Below, one piece after another: positions 25,501 to 36,655 of a stretch of DNA of 64,000 bases. Source of the stretch: Colius striatus (lineage: Eukaryota; Chordata; Aves; Coliiformes; Coliidae); the NCBI RefSeq assembly GCF_028858725.1, contig NC_084763.1:58241152-58305151 (forward strand). The letters run 5' to 3'. The notes below the pieces were generated by a model, which was given only the letters and a program-made list of their open reading frames with translations, had not been told where the DNA came from and did no database searches. Each line of letters opens with the position of its first letter. The first letter of the stretch is position 1. The position numbers and the translations under genes are program-made.

Positions 25501-28500
25501 GCTGCAGCATTTCACCTCTGAGCATTACACAAAAAGCTGAGAGATATGGTGTAAATCCAGAGCTCAGCCTGATTTGCTGACCCTGCCTACTGTGTTTCTC
25601 TGTTTCTCTCCTTTCAGGGTACACACAATCCATGCCTGACTTACCACAGGAATCAGAGAAGGATGGAATGCTGGGGGCTGGAAGGGCCCTGCAGAGCTCA
25701 GCCAGTGCCACCCCCTGCTAAAGCAGGCTCCCCTGGCTCAGGGGGCAAAGGAACGTGTCCAGGTAGGGTTGGACACGAGAAGGAGCCTCCACACCCTCCC
25801 TGGGCAGCCTGGGCCAGGGCTCCCTCACCTCAGCACCAAAGGACTTTCTCCTTGCGTTTGAATGGAACTTTTTGTGTTGCAGCTTCTTCCCACCACCCCT
25901 TGTCCTGGCACTGGAGACAACAAAAAACCGAGGCAGCCCATCCTCCTGACACCCACCCTTTAGGTACTTGTGTTGATGACTGAACCCCTAAGGATGTCAC
26001 TCAGCACTTGTGGCTCCTAAGACTGTTCAAACTGGTGGCCTGGCCCAGGGCCAACAGAGGCACGCAGGTGTCCTGCCCAAATCTACTGCCCAAAGCACTG
26101 CATCACACCATAACCACAGGATGAAGCCACCTCAGGAGCTCCTGCGCTGTGCAGCCAGTGCATCCCACAGGGGTATAAAGAAGCCCTAGAAACATAAGAC
26201 ACCATGGCATTTGTCTCCCCAGAGCACTAATGAAGCTACATGTACCAGTCTGAGCCTGTCTGGGGAATGCTGATCTCCAGAAAACATTTCCAAGCGCAAA
26301 GAAAGCAAGCAGCTGTTCAGCTCCCTGCCCTCTCTCAGGCAGAGCCTGCTGGGGCTCTTGCAGTGAGCCTCGTAGCCAGCTTTGTGCCCTGTATCACATC
26401 CTTCTCCAGCAAGAAGTGTTCTCCTTCCCCTGCTGCAGGAGCACCAATCCTGACTGTGCCCACTAAGCCCTGGAAACACTTCCTCAGCTCCTGTTTCCCG
26501 TTCTCATCCCTTTCCACCCAACAGAAACCACCCAGACCTGTACATACTAAGCTACACCAAGAGACTTACCAGCTTCTGTGCCACGATGTTGTAGTGACTG
26601 AAGGATTGGAGCAGGGCCACAAAGCAAACCTTACAGCCAGCTGGGGAAGAAGACAAAAAGACACGTTATCATTTCAACTTTGCAAGCTGCCATTATCAAA
26701 ACACATAAATCACAGCAGCCAGGAAAGGCCTTGAGGTGAGATAGGGTCTAAGCAGCCCCTCACTTGCTCCTGGCTGGGCTGTCAGTGTGCACCCTTCTAG
26801 AGGATTTCCACATTAGGGGGAATGTTAGTTTGAAAAGAAATGGAAAAAAAAACCACCAAGAAAGAAAAAGAAGCCATTTAAAAGGTCCCTTTTCTGTTTT
26901 GTGCCACCCTGCCCTGGGGGCACCTGGCACAGTCTGCTGGTGTCACCGCGAGGAGGCCAACGGCCGGCCGTGACACATGCTACCCAAACCACGGACATGC
27001 CAACACATCCCTGGCTCAGCTCTTGCAGGGCAAGTGACCTTGAGTGGAAAAACACCAGGCAAATAAACACAAACAGTATTTGTTTCTCCCTGGTGGAAAG
27101 CAGGACGTGGATTTCAAACACAACAAGTCAGTGGCCTCGGTGGAGCCCTCACTGACCCCTTGGGAGATCCCAAAGGTACCTGGACGACATGGCAGTGCTA
27201 CAGACACAGAGGAACTGGCACCTGGGTGCTGGATGGAAACGAGAGGGTGACAGCAAGCACACCTGCCTCAGTGCATCAGTGATCCCAAGGAGAATGGTGA
27301 GACTCCTCCCTGGCAGACGGGCAGTTCAATGCAGCCATCCCAGCACAATGCTGCAGGGGCATTGTGCCAGGCCCAGAGGCAATGCCTGAGCAGGGCTGTC
27401 CCTTCAGAGTCATCCTGCTGGTCATAACCTGCTTCCCACGGGCCTTCCTGCGGTTCTAGTGCCAGGCACTGCCTCTGGGCCACACCAGCGGTTGGTGTCA
27501 GCAGCTGGAGATGAGCCAGCAGCGTGCCCAGGGGGGCAAGAAGGCCAGTGGCTTGTGTTAGAAACAGGATTAGGAAGAACTGTTTCCCTGAGAGGGGTGT
27601 CAGCCCCTGTGCCAGGCTGCCCAGGGAGCTGGGGGAGTGCCCAGCCCTGGAGGGATCCCAAAGCCATGGAGATGAGGTGCTATGGGTGAGTGGTGTCAGC
27701 TTCAGGGCTGACAGGTACCAGATTTGCCAGGCTGGCTGCTTTGCCTGCAGCAAGCCAAAGGAGTCCATGAGTGCAGCACCCACTCTGCAGGGGCTGGAAG
27801 GTTGCTCACAGGTGAAATTAGTCCAAAAAAAGTAATTAGGCAACTTGCCAGGGCCTTTGTTTCTTTACTCACTACCAGCTTATCCAATTGTTCCTGATAT
27901 TTTTAATTACATTATGAACCACCCAGCTAGTAAAGGAATTGCACCCACCACCTCACTGTCAGATGTCCACATGATTTACAGCATTCACTGCTCAAATGAT
28001 GAAACGAGGTGCAGAGATGTTACAGAATGTGCCCAAGGAGATAGAGCAAGTCCCAAGAACAAGTCAGGACTGGGATCCCTAAATCCTGAGCCCACAGCTT
28101 TTTGCTAATCCTAGGATGCCTCATGCTCTGCAGAATTAGCTTCTGCTCACATAGAAACACTTCATGCTGTAGGAACCTTCAAGGAGCATGCAAAGGCAAA
28201 CCCTTGCCCTGGAGAGTCCTGCTGCTGCCATACCTCTGAGGTAGAAGGAGAGGAAATGGTGCACCAGGAAGCTGCCATCTGTTCTGGTGTCTCGCAGCAG
28301 AGTGAATTTACCCTGAAAAAGAAGCAGCACAACAATGTAACACGGGAAGATGAGGGCACAGACTCCTCCTGGTTCCATTTTGGTAGACAAGCAGATGTCT
28401 GCTCAGGCTGAGGGCAACCCTGCAGGTATTAGTCACAGAAAGGAGCAGGAGCAGCACGCCAGCCACCCGTCCACTTACAAAGGGATGCCAGTGCTTCCTC

Positions 28501-31292
28501 CAGATACAGCCCATGGGGAAGCACCAGAAGAGGTTGAGTTCATTGCTTTCTGAAAGGCTGGATGCCCCCAGGCTGCCATTGGCTTCTTGCCCACCAGCCC
28601 ACGCTGCTGCTCATGTTTCTCTGCTGCCCACCAGCACTGCCAGGTCCCTCTCCTGGAGCTGCTCTCCAGCAGGTCCCCCCCAGCCTGTGCTGGGGCAGGG
28701 GCTTGTTCCTGCCCAGCTGCAGGACTCTGCCCTTGCCCTGGGTGACCCTCAGCAGGTTCCTCTGTGCCCAGCTCTCACTCACTGGCAGCTCAGCCTTACA
28801 GTGAACCAGCCACAGTGACTTGTTCTTTGTGTGAGAGCACTGGGTGATGCCAGCCTAAGGAGCAAGCTCTTTGAGTCTCTCTGGGAAAAACTTCAATGAT
28901 AATTTCCTTCCTAATGTGTATTTTGAGACTTTACCTACTCCTGTGCCTTGCTCTGTGGTGTTGATCTGGTTCCATTACTGAGACTGCATAGGTCAGGCAG
29001 GGCAGAATGACTGGCAGAGGGCTCTGGCAACAAGGTCCTTGTGTCACTCTGACTTGTCACACAAATGAGTTTGTTTCATTGAACAGCATTAATTGGTTTT
29101 AAGTTTCCTGTCAAGCATTCAGTGCCATATTGCAGGTGTGTGCCCCACTGTTTGGTCAGGAAGGGAACAGCAGGCTGAATGTCAAATGTCACCTCAAGTC
29201 CCCTCTCTCACCCCCTGGCTCTGACAGGTTCTCTCCTTTGCTCCCAGATGCACAGCACAGAACACACGGGATGTTATCATTCAGGGCTTGCATTATTTCA
29301 GACCTTTACAGTTACCAACCCTTCAATCCTGCCAGCCTGTCACACTCCAGCTGGCTCCAGCCAGCGCTCACAACTCTTCACTTCTGACACCCAGATGCTC
29401 AGCTACCCGGGGGTGGAAGTGTCTGAACATCTCCAGAGGCAGCAGCTGCTGCAAACCACAGCCAGAGGAGGAGAGGGAGGGAAGCAACAGCTCTGTGAAA
29501 CTCCAGCACCCTGCTTGTGAGGCTCCCAAGATGCTGAGGGGATGGAACATGTGTGTGGGGAGGAAAGGCTGCGGGAACTGGGGCTGTTGAGCCTGGGGAA
29601 GAGAAGCCTGAGCTCAGGGGGATCTCAGCAATGCTGCTCAGTCCCTACAGGGTGGGTGTGGAGAGGCTGGGGCCAGTGTGTGGTGGCCAGTGCCAGGACA
29701 AGGGGTACCAGGCACAGGCTGGCACACAGGCAATGCCCCCGGTACAGGAGGAGAAGCTCCTTTGGTGCTGAGGTGAGGGAGCCCTGGCCCAGGCTGCCCA
29801 GGGAGGGTGTGGAGGCTCCTGCTTGGAGGTTCCCAAACCCACCTGGACACGTTCCTGTGCCCCCTGAGCCAGGGGAAGCTGCTGGAGCAGGGGCTGGATG
29901 AGCTCTGCAGGGCCCTTCCAGCCCCCACCATGCTGGGACTACACCAAATTACAGGAAGCATCTGCCTCCCTGGAGGAGCTGAGGGCAGGCAGTTTCCCCT
30001 TATTGCCACACAAGAGGAATTACTGGGCTGAGGAGCAGGTTAAGACCCAGCCCCATCACCAGGCCCCTGTTTGCTGGCATGCAGAAACCCCACAGCTCCA
30101 TGATTTATCACCACAGATGCACAGTCAATCTCTTCCCCTTTCTGTGCATCCTTGTCAAGCCCAGCAAGGCACAGTTGGGGACAAAGCACCTGCAAAGGCA
30201 AGGCCTTCTTGTAGCAACCTTCTCCATCGGTCTGCCGCAGCCCCTGCCCTCCACGCTCCGCTTTCACGCTCTTCCCACCTCCAGGCCACGAGGCAGAAGT
30301 TGCAGCTACTTGTCAGAAGCTGCCAGAAGCCCTTGGCAGGGCAGCAGCGGGTGTCACAAGCGCTGAGCAGGGACATGTCAGATACACCCACGCAGGCGGC
30401 AGCTCCATCCACCCACAGCCCTGCGGCAAAGGCGGCCGTGAGCGCCTGGAAAAGGGCACAAGCCAAGCACGGAGCCGCAGGAATCGGGGAGATCTGCAAA
30501 GGGCTGACGCTTTCCTGCTCTTCGGGGCACTGTGGCCAGGAGAGGCTTGTTCTCTGCTTCCAAGCCACAGGACAAAAGGAAGCAGCCACAGGTTGCCCCA
30601 GGGGAGGCTGATTGGCGATGGGGAACCATTTCTTCCCCCATGGGCTGCCCAGGGCCGTGGGGGAATCCCCAGCCCTGGAGGGACCCTAAAAACCGTGGGG
30701 CTGAGGCCGTGGGTCAGTGGTAGCCGTGGCAGTGCCGGGGGACTGTTGGACTCCAGCAGCTTCAGGGGCATTTCCAACCCCAACCAGCCTGTGATTCTCC
30801 ACCACACGCGCATTTCATCCAGCTTTCACCTGAAACGCTCTTACACGGGGCCGTGTAAGTTACACCGTGACTTCAACGGCGCAATGCCACGGCTGAGCAC
30901 ATTTAACTCGGTGGCCCAAAGGAGAAGAGACCTGTGGGACACAGCAGCGCCGGGCAGCGGCTCTGAGCCCCGTTTCTACTGCAGGGCCCGGCCCCTCCGC
31001 ACGCCGCAGCCACGGCCGTGGGGGGCCGCGAGGAGCCCAAGCCGGGCCACGGGAAGCCAAGGGAAGGCTCCGGAGGCCGCCGAGCAGCCGGGGACAGCCG
31101 GGGACAGCCCGGGGCCGCCGCCACGCTCCGCCCCTCGCGGCGGGCAGCGCTGCCCGGACTACAGCTCCCAGCCGGCCCCGCGCCTTCCCCGCTGCCGCCG
31201 CGCCCGCCCCTCCCTCCGGCCGGCCGTCCCGCTCTCACCGTCTCCGGCCGTTGCGGGGACGCGCCCAGCAGCTCGTTGAGCTCCGCGAACAT
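16416..31292 (-). CDS. ELP6: ELP6, Elongator complex subunit 6 (complete, 7 coding exons)
   Basis: ELP6 pairs with ELP4 and ELP5 in the ring-shaped ELP456 subcomplex of Elongator, which supports wobble-uridine modification of tRNAs in the cytoplasm. Coding exons on the minus strand are 31239-31292, 28234-28312, 26570-26640, 20748-20881, 19730-19922, 17126-17272 and 16416-16544. All junctions are GT-AG, phases agree throughout, and the sum is 807 nt (268 residues plus stop; human 266). The fold is RecA-like but there is no P-loop GK[ST], as expected for this pseudo-ATPase subunit. Recognisable blocks are TDGSFLVHHFLSFYL (exon 2), ERGQLVFLEGLKS (exon 4), the Walker-B-like VVLLVDDLSVLLSLG at residues 141-155 (exon 5), GLVTGFCKDVHGQ (exon 6) and YQYKIQDRNVTFFARGLS near the C terminus (exon 7). 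The start is the only ATG opening exon 1 in frame and lies in a CpG island. Introns are full of CR1 copies. Identity is from recalled family sequence and synteny. Confidence 0.95.
16835..16935 (-). mobile_element. CR1 internal fragment, ELP6 intron 6
   Basis: CTTGCCCACCTGGGCACGCT followed by GCTGG...CACCGACCCCTCTCAGG matches the interior of the copies at 5788 and 23905. Confidence 0.65.
17126..17272 (-). CDS. ELP6: ELP6 coding exon 6
   Basis: Exactly 49 codons, phase 0 at both ends, acceptor gttgcag and donor gtaaca. It runs from GNIVVLVHSNEDSEDEEN to GLVTGFCKDVHGQ, the conserved loop and strand region before the C terminus. Confidence 0.95.
18976..19612 (-). mobile_element. CR1 fragment, ELP6 intron 5
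   Basis: Starts at the CR1 3' end CATAGAATCCCAGCATGGTG and extends into the GCCATTGGCTTCTTGCCCAC block. It stops about 120 bp from ELP6 exon 5. Confidence 0.9.
19730..19922 (-). CDS. ELP6: ELP6 coding exon 5
   Basis: A 193-nt exon after a gttccag acceptor, donor gtactg. It encodes ESNCDLRALFNFVRTSL, the Walker-B-like VVLLVDDLSVLLSLG and AVLDFIHYCR. A CR1 copy ends only about 120 bp on the downstream (lower-coordinate) side. Confidence 0.95.
20060..20275 (-). mobile_element. CR1 internal fragment, ELP6 intron 4
   Basis: Matches the middle of other copies: CTTGTCCTGGCACT, GAGCAGCCCCAACTCTCTCA, GGGGCTCCAGCCCTGG. No 3' end present. Confidence 0.7.
20748..20881 (-). CDS. ELP6: ELP6 coding exon 4
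   Basis: A 134-nt exon encoding GISLTAAKERGQLVFLEGLK and on to CPLQFM, with gtaaaa as donor. The last codon is split AG|T (Ser113). The ERGQLVFLEGLKS stretch is the best-conserved part of the protein. Confidence 0.95.
21289..21575 (-). mobile_element. CR1 fragment, ELP6 intron 3
   Basis: CATAGAGCCACAGAATCATT then GGGTTGGAAAAGTCC marks the 3' end; ends in GGGAGCAGAGGCTGAATCCC. Confidence 0.88.
22862..23160 (-). mobile_element. CR1 fragment, ELP6 intron 3
   Basis: TCATAGAATCCCAGAGTGGT 3' end. An internal deletion joins the GTGCCAGCCTGTGCC block to CTCTCCAGCAGGTCACCCCC. Confidence 0.88.
23905..24105 (-). mobile_element. CR1 internal fragment, ELP6 intron 3
   Basis: Starts in the 40-bp motif (ACACAGCCCTGGAGCTGCAG) and runs through GGGCACGCTGCTGGCTCATC. 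Confidence 0.8.
25662..25985 (-). mobile_element. CR1 fragment, ELP6 intron 3
   Basis: GGAATGCTGGGGGCTGGAAG near the 3' end, then the ACTTTTTGTGTTGCAGCTTC block and CACCCTTTAGGTACTTGTGT. Confidence 0.87.
26570..26640 (-). CDS. ELP6: ELP6 coding exon 3
   Basis: A 71-nt exon between a ccccag acceptor and a gtaagt donor. It completes codon 45 and reads AGCKVCFVALLQSFSHYN then IVAQKL, matching the mammalian CKVCFVAL...QSFSHY block. Confidence 0.94.
27480..27695 (+). mobile_element. CR1 fragment, ELP6 intron 2
   Basis: Plus-oriented: GAGATGAGCCAGCAGCGTGC to GGAGGGATCCCAAAGCCATG. It lacks the terminal octamers. Confidence 0.82.
28234..28312 (-). CDS. ELP6: ELP6 coding exon 2
   Basis: The exon follows a ttttcag acceptor and encodes residues 19-44 plus one base. 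It carries TDGSFLVHHFLSFYL, nearly unchanged from mammals, and ends at AGAG|gtatgg. This occupies the place where an active RecA ATPase would have its P-loop. Confidence 0.95.
28556..28790 (-). mobile_element. CR1 internal fragment, ELP6 intron 1
   Basis: GGATGCCCCCAGGCTGCCAT to CCCTGGGTGACCCTCAGCAG, a region further 5' in the element than most copies here. Confidence 0.8.
29525..29941 (+). mobile_element. CR1 fragment, ELP6 intron 1
   Basis: From GATGCTGAGGGGATGGAACA to CAGCCCCCACCATGCTGGGA, the reverse complement of the 9718 and 18976 copies. Confidence 0.88.
30560..30800 (+). mobile_element. CR1 fragment, ELP6 intron 1 near promoter
   Basis: GGGGAGGCTGATTGGCGATG to CCAGCCTGTGATTCT, about 0.45 kb from ELP6 exon 1. 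Confidence 0.85.
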
Positions 31293-31420
31293 GGCGAGCG
31301 GCCGCTGCCCGCGGCACACGGAGGCTTCCGGGGATGGCGGCGGGGGCAGCGCGGCCTGGCGCATGCGCCGAGCCGAGTCCGGGGGGCGCGGAGCCGCGGC
31401 GCGCCTTTCCCCGCTGCCCT
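30950..31420 (-). promoter_or_regulatory. ELP6: ELP6 CpG-island promoter and 5' end
   Basis: A CpG-dense, repeat-free block surrounds the ELP6 start codon. The transcription start is expected just above 31292 on the minus strand. No TATA box is evident, as usual for a housekeeping promoter. A 49-bp minisatellite abuts the upstream side. Confidence 0.65.
31239..31292 (-). CDS. ELP6: ELP6 coding exon 1
   Basis: The exon encodes residues 1-18, MFAELNELLGASPQRPET, directly followed by a gtgaga donor. The human protein begins with a very similar MFVELNNLL. It ends in phase 0. Confidence 0.93.
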
Positions 31421-31424
31421 CGGG

Positions 31425-32130
31425 GCTCCGGCCGGGCCGTGGGGCTGCCCCGCTCCCTCCCGCCGCCCTCAGGGGCTGCCCCGCTCCCTCCCGCCGCCCT
31501 CGGGGCTCTGGCCGGGCCGTGGGGCTGCCCCGCTCCCTCCCGCCGCCCTCAGGGCTCCGCCGGGCTGTGGGGCTGCCCCGCTCCCTCCCGCCGCCCTCGG
31601 GGCTTCGCCGGGCTGTGGGGCTGCCCCGTTCCCTCGGGGCTCCGCCGGGCTGTGGGGCTGCCCCGCTCCCTCCCGCCGCCCTCGGGGCTCGGCCGGGCTG
31701 TGGGGCTGCCCCGCTCCCTCCCGCCGCCCTCGGGGCTCTGGCCGGGCCGTGGGGCTGCCCCGCTCCCTCCCGCCGCCCTCAGGGCTCCGCCGGGCTGTGG
31801 GGCTGCCCCGCTCCCTCCCGCCGCCCTCAGCGCTCCGGCCGGGCCGTGGGGGCTGCCCCGCTCCCTCCCGCCGCCCTCAGGGCTCCGGCCGGGCCGTGGG
31901 GGCTGCCCCGCTCCCTCCCGCCGCCCTCAGCGCTCCGGCCGGGCTGTGGGGCTGCCCCGCTCCCTCCCGCCGCCCTCAGGGCTCCGGCCGGGCTGTGGGG
32001 GCTGCCCCGCTCCCTCCCGCCGCCCTCAGCGCTCCGGCCGGGCTGTGGGGCTGCCCCGCTCCCTCCCGCCGCCCTCAGGGCTCCGGCCGGGCTGTGGGGG
32101 CTGCCCCGCTCCCTCCCGCCGCCGCCGCCC
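31425..32130. repeat. 49-bp GC-rich minisatellite upstream of ELP6
   Basis: About 14 tandem copies of a 48-50 bp unit with the core GGGGCTGCCCCGCTCCCTCC, one copy shortened to about 31 bp. From about 31825 to 32080 the units alternate between CAGCGCTCC and CAGGGCTCC forms, so a dimeric unit of about 99 bp has been amplified. The array makes three overlapping frames open, but no protein is supported. Confidence 0.93.
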
Positions 32131-32289
32131 CGGGATGGGCCCCGGCTGTCTGCGGGGACGCGTTCCCGTGTGTGCCGCTGCCGCCAGCCCCGCTCCCTTC
32201 AGGCAGCCCGGAGCATGGCCCGGTCACCCTCAGCCGCTGCCCAGCAGACCCGTCTCTGCACGGAGAGACATCCCTCCCGCTGCCCTGGT

Positions 32290-32585
32290 TCATAGAATCA
32301 CTTCGGTTTGAAAAGCACTTGAAGCTGCTGGAGTCCAGCCCTCCCCTCACCCTGACCCACGGCCCTCAGCACCTCAGCCCCACGGCTCTGGGGTCCCTCC
32401 ATGGCTCTGGGACCCCTCCAGGGCTGGGCACTGCCCCAGCTCCCTGGGCAGCCTGGCACAGGGCTGACACCCCTCTCAGGGAAACAGTTCTGCCTCAGCT
32501 CCAGCCTCAGCCTCCCCTGGGGCAGCCTGACCCCGTTTCCCCCTGTCCTGTCACTCCTCACTGAAGAGAACCGACTGACCCTCAC
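32290..32585 (-). mobile_element. CR1 fragment beside ELP6 minisatellite
   Basis: CATAGAATCACTTCGGTTTG 3' end; CCAGGGCTGGGCACTGCCCC inside. It contains a small tandem duplication of GCTCTGGG/CCCCTCCA near 32385-32415. Confidence 0.88.
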
Positions 32586-35500
32586 CACAACATGCTGTGG
32601 GCTCCTGGGTTTATATGGCAGCCACGGTACACCCTGAAATGGGACGTTTGAGAGGGGTCTGTTACTCCCTCAACGCTTCCCATTTCATTATTAGCACCAG
32701 TGAGTGTTTCTGAGCATTCCCAGCCTGCAGCTCAGTCTAACAGCAGCCTTACGGCCACAAACATCCACGCTCCTTGGTGTCAGTTTTGCCCATGTGCCTG
32801 AATTTGCTGCTTTTGGGGTTGTTTTGTGGGGTGGGTTTTTTGGCACAGAATTCACCTTTCCATTTCCTTGTCTCATCCAAGCTTTTGTTACCTTTGAGGA
32901 TTGCCCAGACGAGGGCAGACGTGCCGGAGCCCTGCGTGTGCCAAGAAGATGCACAGCCTTGCACTGTCTCGTCTGCTGTGAGCATTAGGGGGCATCAAAC
33001 GATGCTAATAACTGACAAAGCACCCAGCCAGAGAGAGAGGAGACACCTGCACAGCTTAGTGTGGGGCTCCTCACAACCACAAATGATGGCTACTGAAGGT
33101 TTATGTGGGTTTAGGAGGGAGAATCGGTAGGAGAAGGGGACAAGTCCAGGGAATAAAATATCTCCTCAGGGCCACCACCAGCTTGGGAAGTCCCTGAGCT
33201 GCAAACTGCTGGGGAGAGGAAAAGTAGGAAGACAAGTGGTTGTCTTGGCCTCCCTCTTCCCTCAGCCCGCTGGTGAGGATGGCTGGTGCACAAGCGGCAC
33301 TGGGCTGTGTGGAGATTCAGTTGAGCACTGCAGCTATTCTTCTTTCTTTATTTCCTATGTTTGTATGTGTGTTGGCTGTAAAACCTATCATCCCCTCTCT
33401 CCATCCCTGCTTCAGAGTGCTTAGGAATATCCTGGATAAGACAGATGCCAGGCCAGGCTGGGCTGTAATCTCAGGGGGCTGCAGAAACCCATCGTTTGTG
33501 TCAGCCCTTTGCTTCCTGCCTTTTAACCAGTTACTTAGCTGTGAAAGGACTTCCTCCCTTCCCCTTTGACGGCTTCATCCCTGTGACAGCTTTAGCTGAA
33601 AGCTTCTTGAAAAAGCCCACATCACTTTGCTTTTTGTTTTCCTACCCTTTCACAGAGCTGGGAACCTGAGTCTGGTCTCAGGGAGTCCAGTAACCAGCTA
33701 AGTCCCTGCTCTGTGTTGGAGCAGCCAGAGCCTTAATTCCTTGGCCACCCTTTGAAGCAGTCTGGCTCCTGGCCTCCTTCACATGGTTTGCCTGCAGAGC
33801 CCTGTTCTGCGGCACAGACGACAGCAAAGGGGCTTCACAGACAGAGAGGAACCTGCAGATGTTCCTACCTGGGAGCATTCTGTCAGCCTGCATCTGTCTG
33901 CCAGCCAAGGTGCCGCTTTCAGACCAGCTTTTGTCTGCACCATCACATTTCTGTCTCTGTAGCACTTTTCTTCCAGCTCCTTTGGGAGCGGGGGAGCCCT
34001 GGATGCCTTGTCAATGAAATGTAAAATCCTCTCTCTTTCTCTTTGCAGTGGGAAGGGGACCAAACCAGCATGCAAAGTACAGCTGCATCTCTCAAAACAC
34101 CTCTTGTCCTTCTTAATGTATTCCTTCTCACATTTCCTGACTTGCTGCCGTGCGAAGGCAGCGAGGGTTTTGCTGCTGAAACTGCTGCCCCTTCCCTCCC
34201 ATCTGCTTCATGCTTATTTGCAGCGTTTAGAATGCAGCAAACCTTGGAAGTATTGAGTAGTGGAGCCATATGGCATCCATAGGTAACAATGCTGCTCACA
34301 GTGAAGCTCCTCTGCTGCCAGGCCAGCGGGTAAAAGGCAATACAGGACCGAGGGGAGCAAAGGAAAGAAAACCCCAACTGGAGTCTGAGGCGATTCCCAA
34401 GCACGCGGTGGGAAAGGTTAACTGAAAGCACCAGCCTTCCTGAAAAGGACTTTTTTAGGGAGAAGGCACTGTGATTGAGCTGCCTGTGCTGCTGCTTGTA
34501 CCCGGGGTATCCCCAGCCCTTCGGATTTCAGTGCACAAATCAAATGACACCACAGCAAAAGGAGCGTAGGAGATGGGGGGGAGGGTTCTGTTGTCTTCAC
34601 ATAACTCTGGTGTTGCTGAGAGAATGCTAAATGCTTTAGTAATGCTCTGAGTGATAAAAGATGAGGCCAGAGAAGGTTAATGACAGAGCAGATGTTGGGC
34701 TGAGTCAATGGGTGAGAAAAGAAACAGGGGGAGTCGTCCCTTTAACTCAGCTTGTGTTGGGGGATAAATCCAGAGGCTCAATGCTGGGGCCTTGACATGG
34801 CAAAAAGCAGCTGGGGGGAATAATGGATGAGCTCAACCAGGTGCTGCATTTCTCTGAAGAAATGCAAAAGCCAGACTTTGAAAAGAGTTCCTGAGGCAGC
34901 CAGTGGGAAGAGGGAGCCTGGAGCCAGAGGCAGGGCTGTCCTCGGGGGCTGGCTGCTGCCTGCTCCTGCCATTGTCACTGGTACCCTGACCTGTCACCCC
35001 CTGTGACCTCAGTCCTCACTCCTCTGACTTTAACAGCCCTCTTTTCTACAGAGAAACTTGTGCAAAACCAGGTTTCTTGTGGTCTCACCAGCGCTGAAGA
35101 CACCCTGACATCTTTTGTCCCAGCTTGTCTGTGCTTTGCAAAGGAGCAGCAAAGAGCAGAGCTGGTTATGGGCAGCTCCTCGGTTCAAACCTCCCCTGCA
35201 CCCACTGGAAGTGGGGTTAAGCATCATGCTGGTCATCACAGGACCTCACTGTCTTCCTCGGGGTCTGCCTCACAAATGCAGAGGGTGAAGTAGCCAAGTA
35301 GCACCCGAGGAGTGAGGAGTGTTGGCTTCCAGAGCCCCGTGTCCTTCAGCTGCTGGTGGTTGCTAAAACAGAATCCCACAGGTCTTTTCAAAGCCTCTCA
35401 TCTGACATCCCCAGAGGCCACAGATCACAGAAGCACTGAATAGTTTGGGCTGTAGGGACAAAGCACCAGGGAGGAGAGAGGGAAAATAAACATGAATGTA

Positions 35501-36024
35501 GAATGGTAGGACAGCTGGGATGCCTGAGCTGCCTTTAAATACACCTACAAGACAGAACCACATCAGCAGCTCCCTTTTACCTTCTCCTGATGCCAGCTGC
35601 ACAAAGGCAGCTGAGCACCCTGGGGGGGGATTAGCCTCACCTCTGGGTATTCATTGGAAGGTTTTCTGGGGGCCTGATAGGTCTGGGACAGAGAAATACA
35701 AGGTACACTGAGAAAACAGACAGGAAGGACGATGGTTTGTATCCTCTCCCTTTTCAGATCTTCCTTTTTGCCTGTCTGTGCACATCTCTGTCCTCCTGTG
35801 TGAGTAGCAACTGGTAGAAACAGGAGAAAATGATTAAGAATTAGCATCCTGTCAGCCCCTGCTGAAGATGAAGCTCACCAACCTGTTTGGCAGAGGGATG
35901 CAAGAGCAGGCCTGACATTTCTGATGAGGGAGGAAAGCAGAAGTGGTGTGGGATCACTGAGCATAAGGAGGACCTGCAGAAGCTGAGCAGATAGAGCAGC
36001 ACCTGCCGCCGGGCACAACAGCTC
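32586..36024. other. ELP6-CSPG5 intergenic, no feature seen
   Basis: About 3.4 kb without exon, CR1 or tandem repeat that I can support; base composition is ordinary. Confidence 0.6.
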
Positions 36025-36160
36025 AGCTCCAACCTTTCCTGGCACATGTTTGTCCAACCTGCTCTTAGAAACCCTCAGTGACCATGGCTCCACACCCTCT
36101 CTCGGCATTTCTACCCAGAGCCTCATTGCCCCCACTTCAGACACCCTGAATGCCCTTCAC
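36025..36160 (-). mobile_element. Older, diverged CR1 fragment
   Basis: GTTTGTCCAACCTGCTCTTA GAAACCCTCAGTGACCATGG resembles an older CR1 class than the rest. Divergence makes the edges vague. Confidence 0.6.
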
Positions 36161-36454
36161 TGTGTAACCAGGGGTTGCTTGCTGGCTGCCAGCGCCTCTG
36201 CAGAAGAAACTCCTGCATCAGAAAGCAGGAGAGGGGGGAAAAAAACCCAACAACAGTTTTGATTCAGTTCTCAGGTCACCTTTAAAATTCACAAGGGATT
36301 TTCCAGCAGAGACTGAAAACTCCCTGGGAAACCTGCTGAAAGCTGTGGGGACCCAGCAGCAAAGTCATCTCAGGGAGGAACCACCTGGGAAAGGTGCTTT
36401 AGCCTAGAAAGTAGAAGGAAGAAAGAGGGGAGAGCTCATCAACACAAGTACCTA

Positions 36455-36655
36455 AAGGGTGGGTGTCAGAGGGATGGGGTGACACTTTGGTGTGTGGTGG
36501 CCAGTGCCAGGACCAGGGACAATGGACACAAGCTGAAACACGAGAAGTTCCACTTAAACACAAGGAGCAAGTCGTTTGGTGCTGAGGGGAGGGAGCCCTG
36601 GCCCAGGCTGCCCAGGGAGGGTGTGGAGGCTCCTTCTCTGCAGGTTTCCAAACCT
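36455..36655 (+). mobile_element. CR1 fragment (plus), left half of an inverted pair
   Basis: GGTGGCCAGTGCCAGGACCA to GGTTTCCAAACCTTACTG, plus-oriented and without its 3' end. Confidence 0.82.

Noticed and set aside
31018-32564. Three overlapping plus-strand frames of 325-437 codons
   Set aside because: All run through the 49-bp minisatellite. With a unit not divisible by three, stop-free units open every frame; the predicted proteins are the same Leu/Pro/Ala/Gly-rich repeat.
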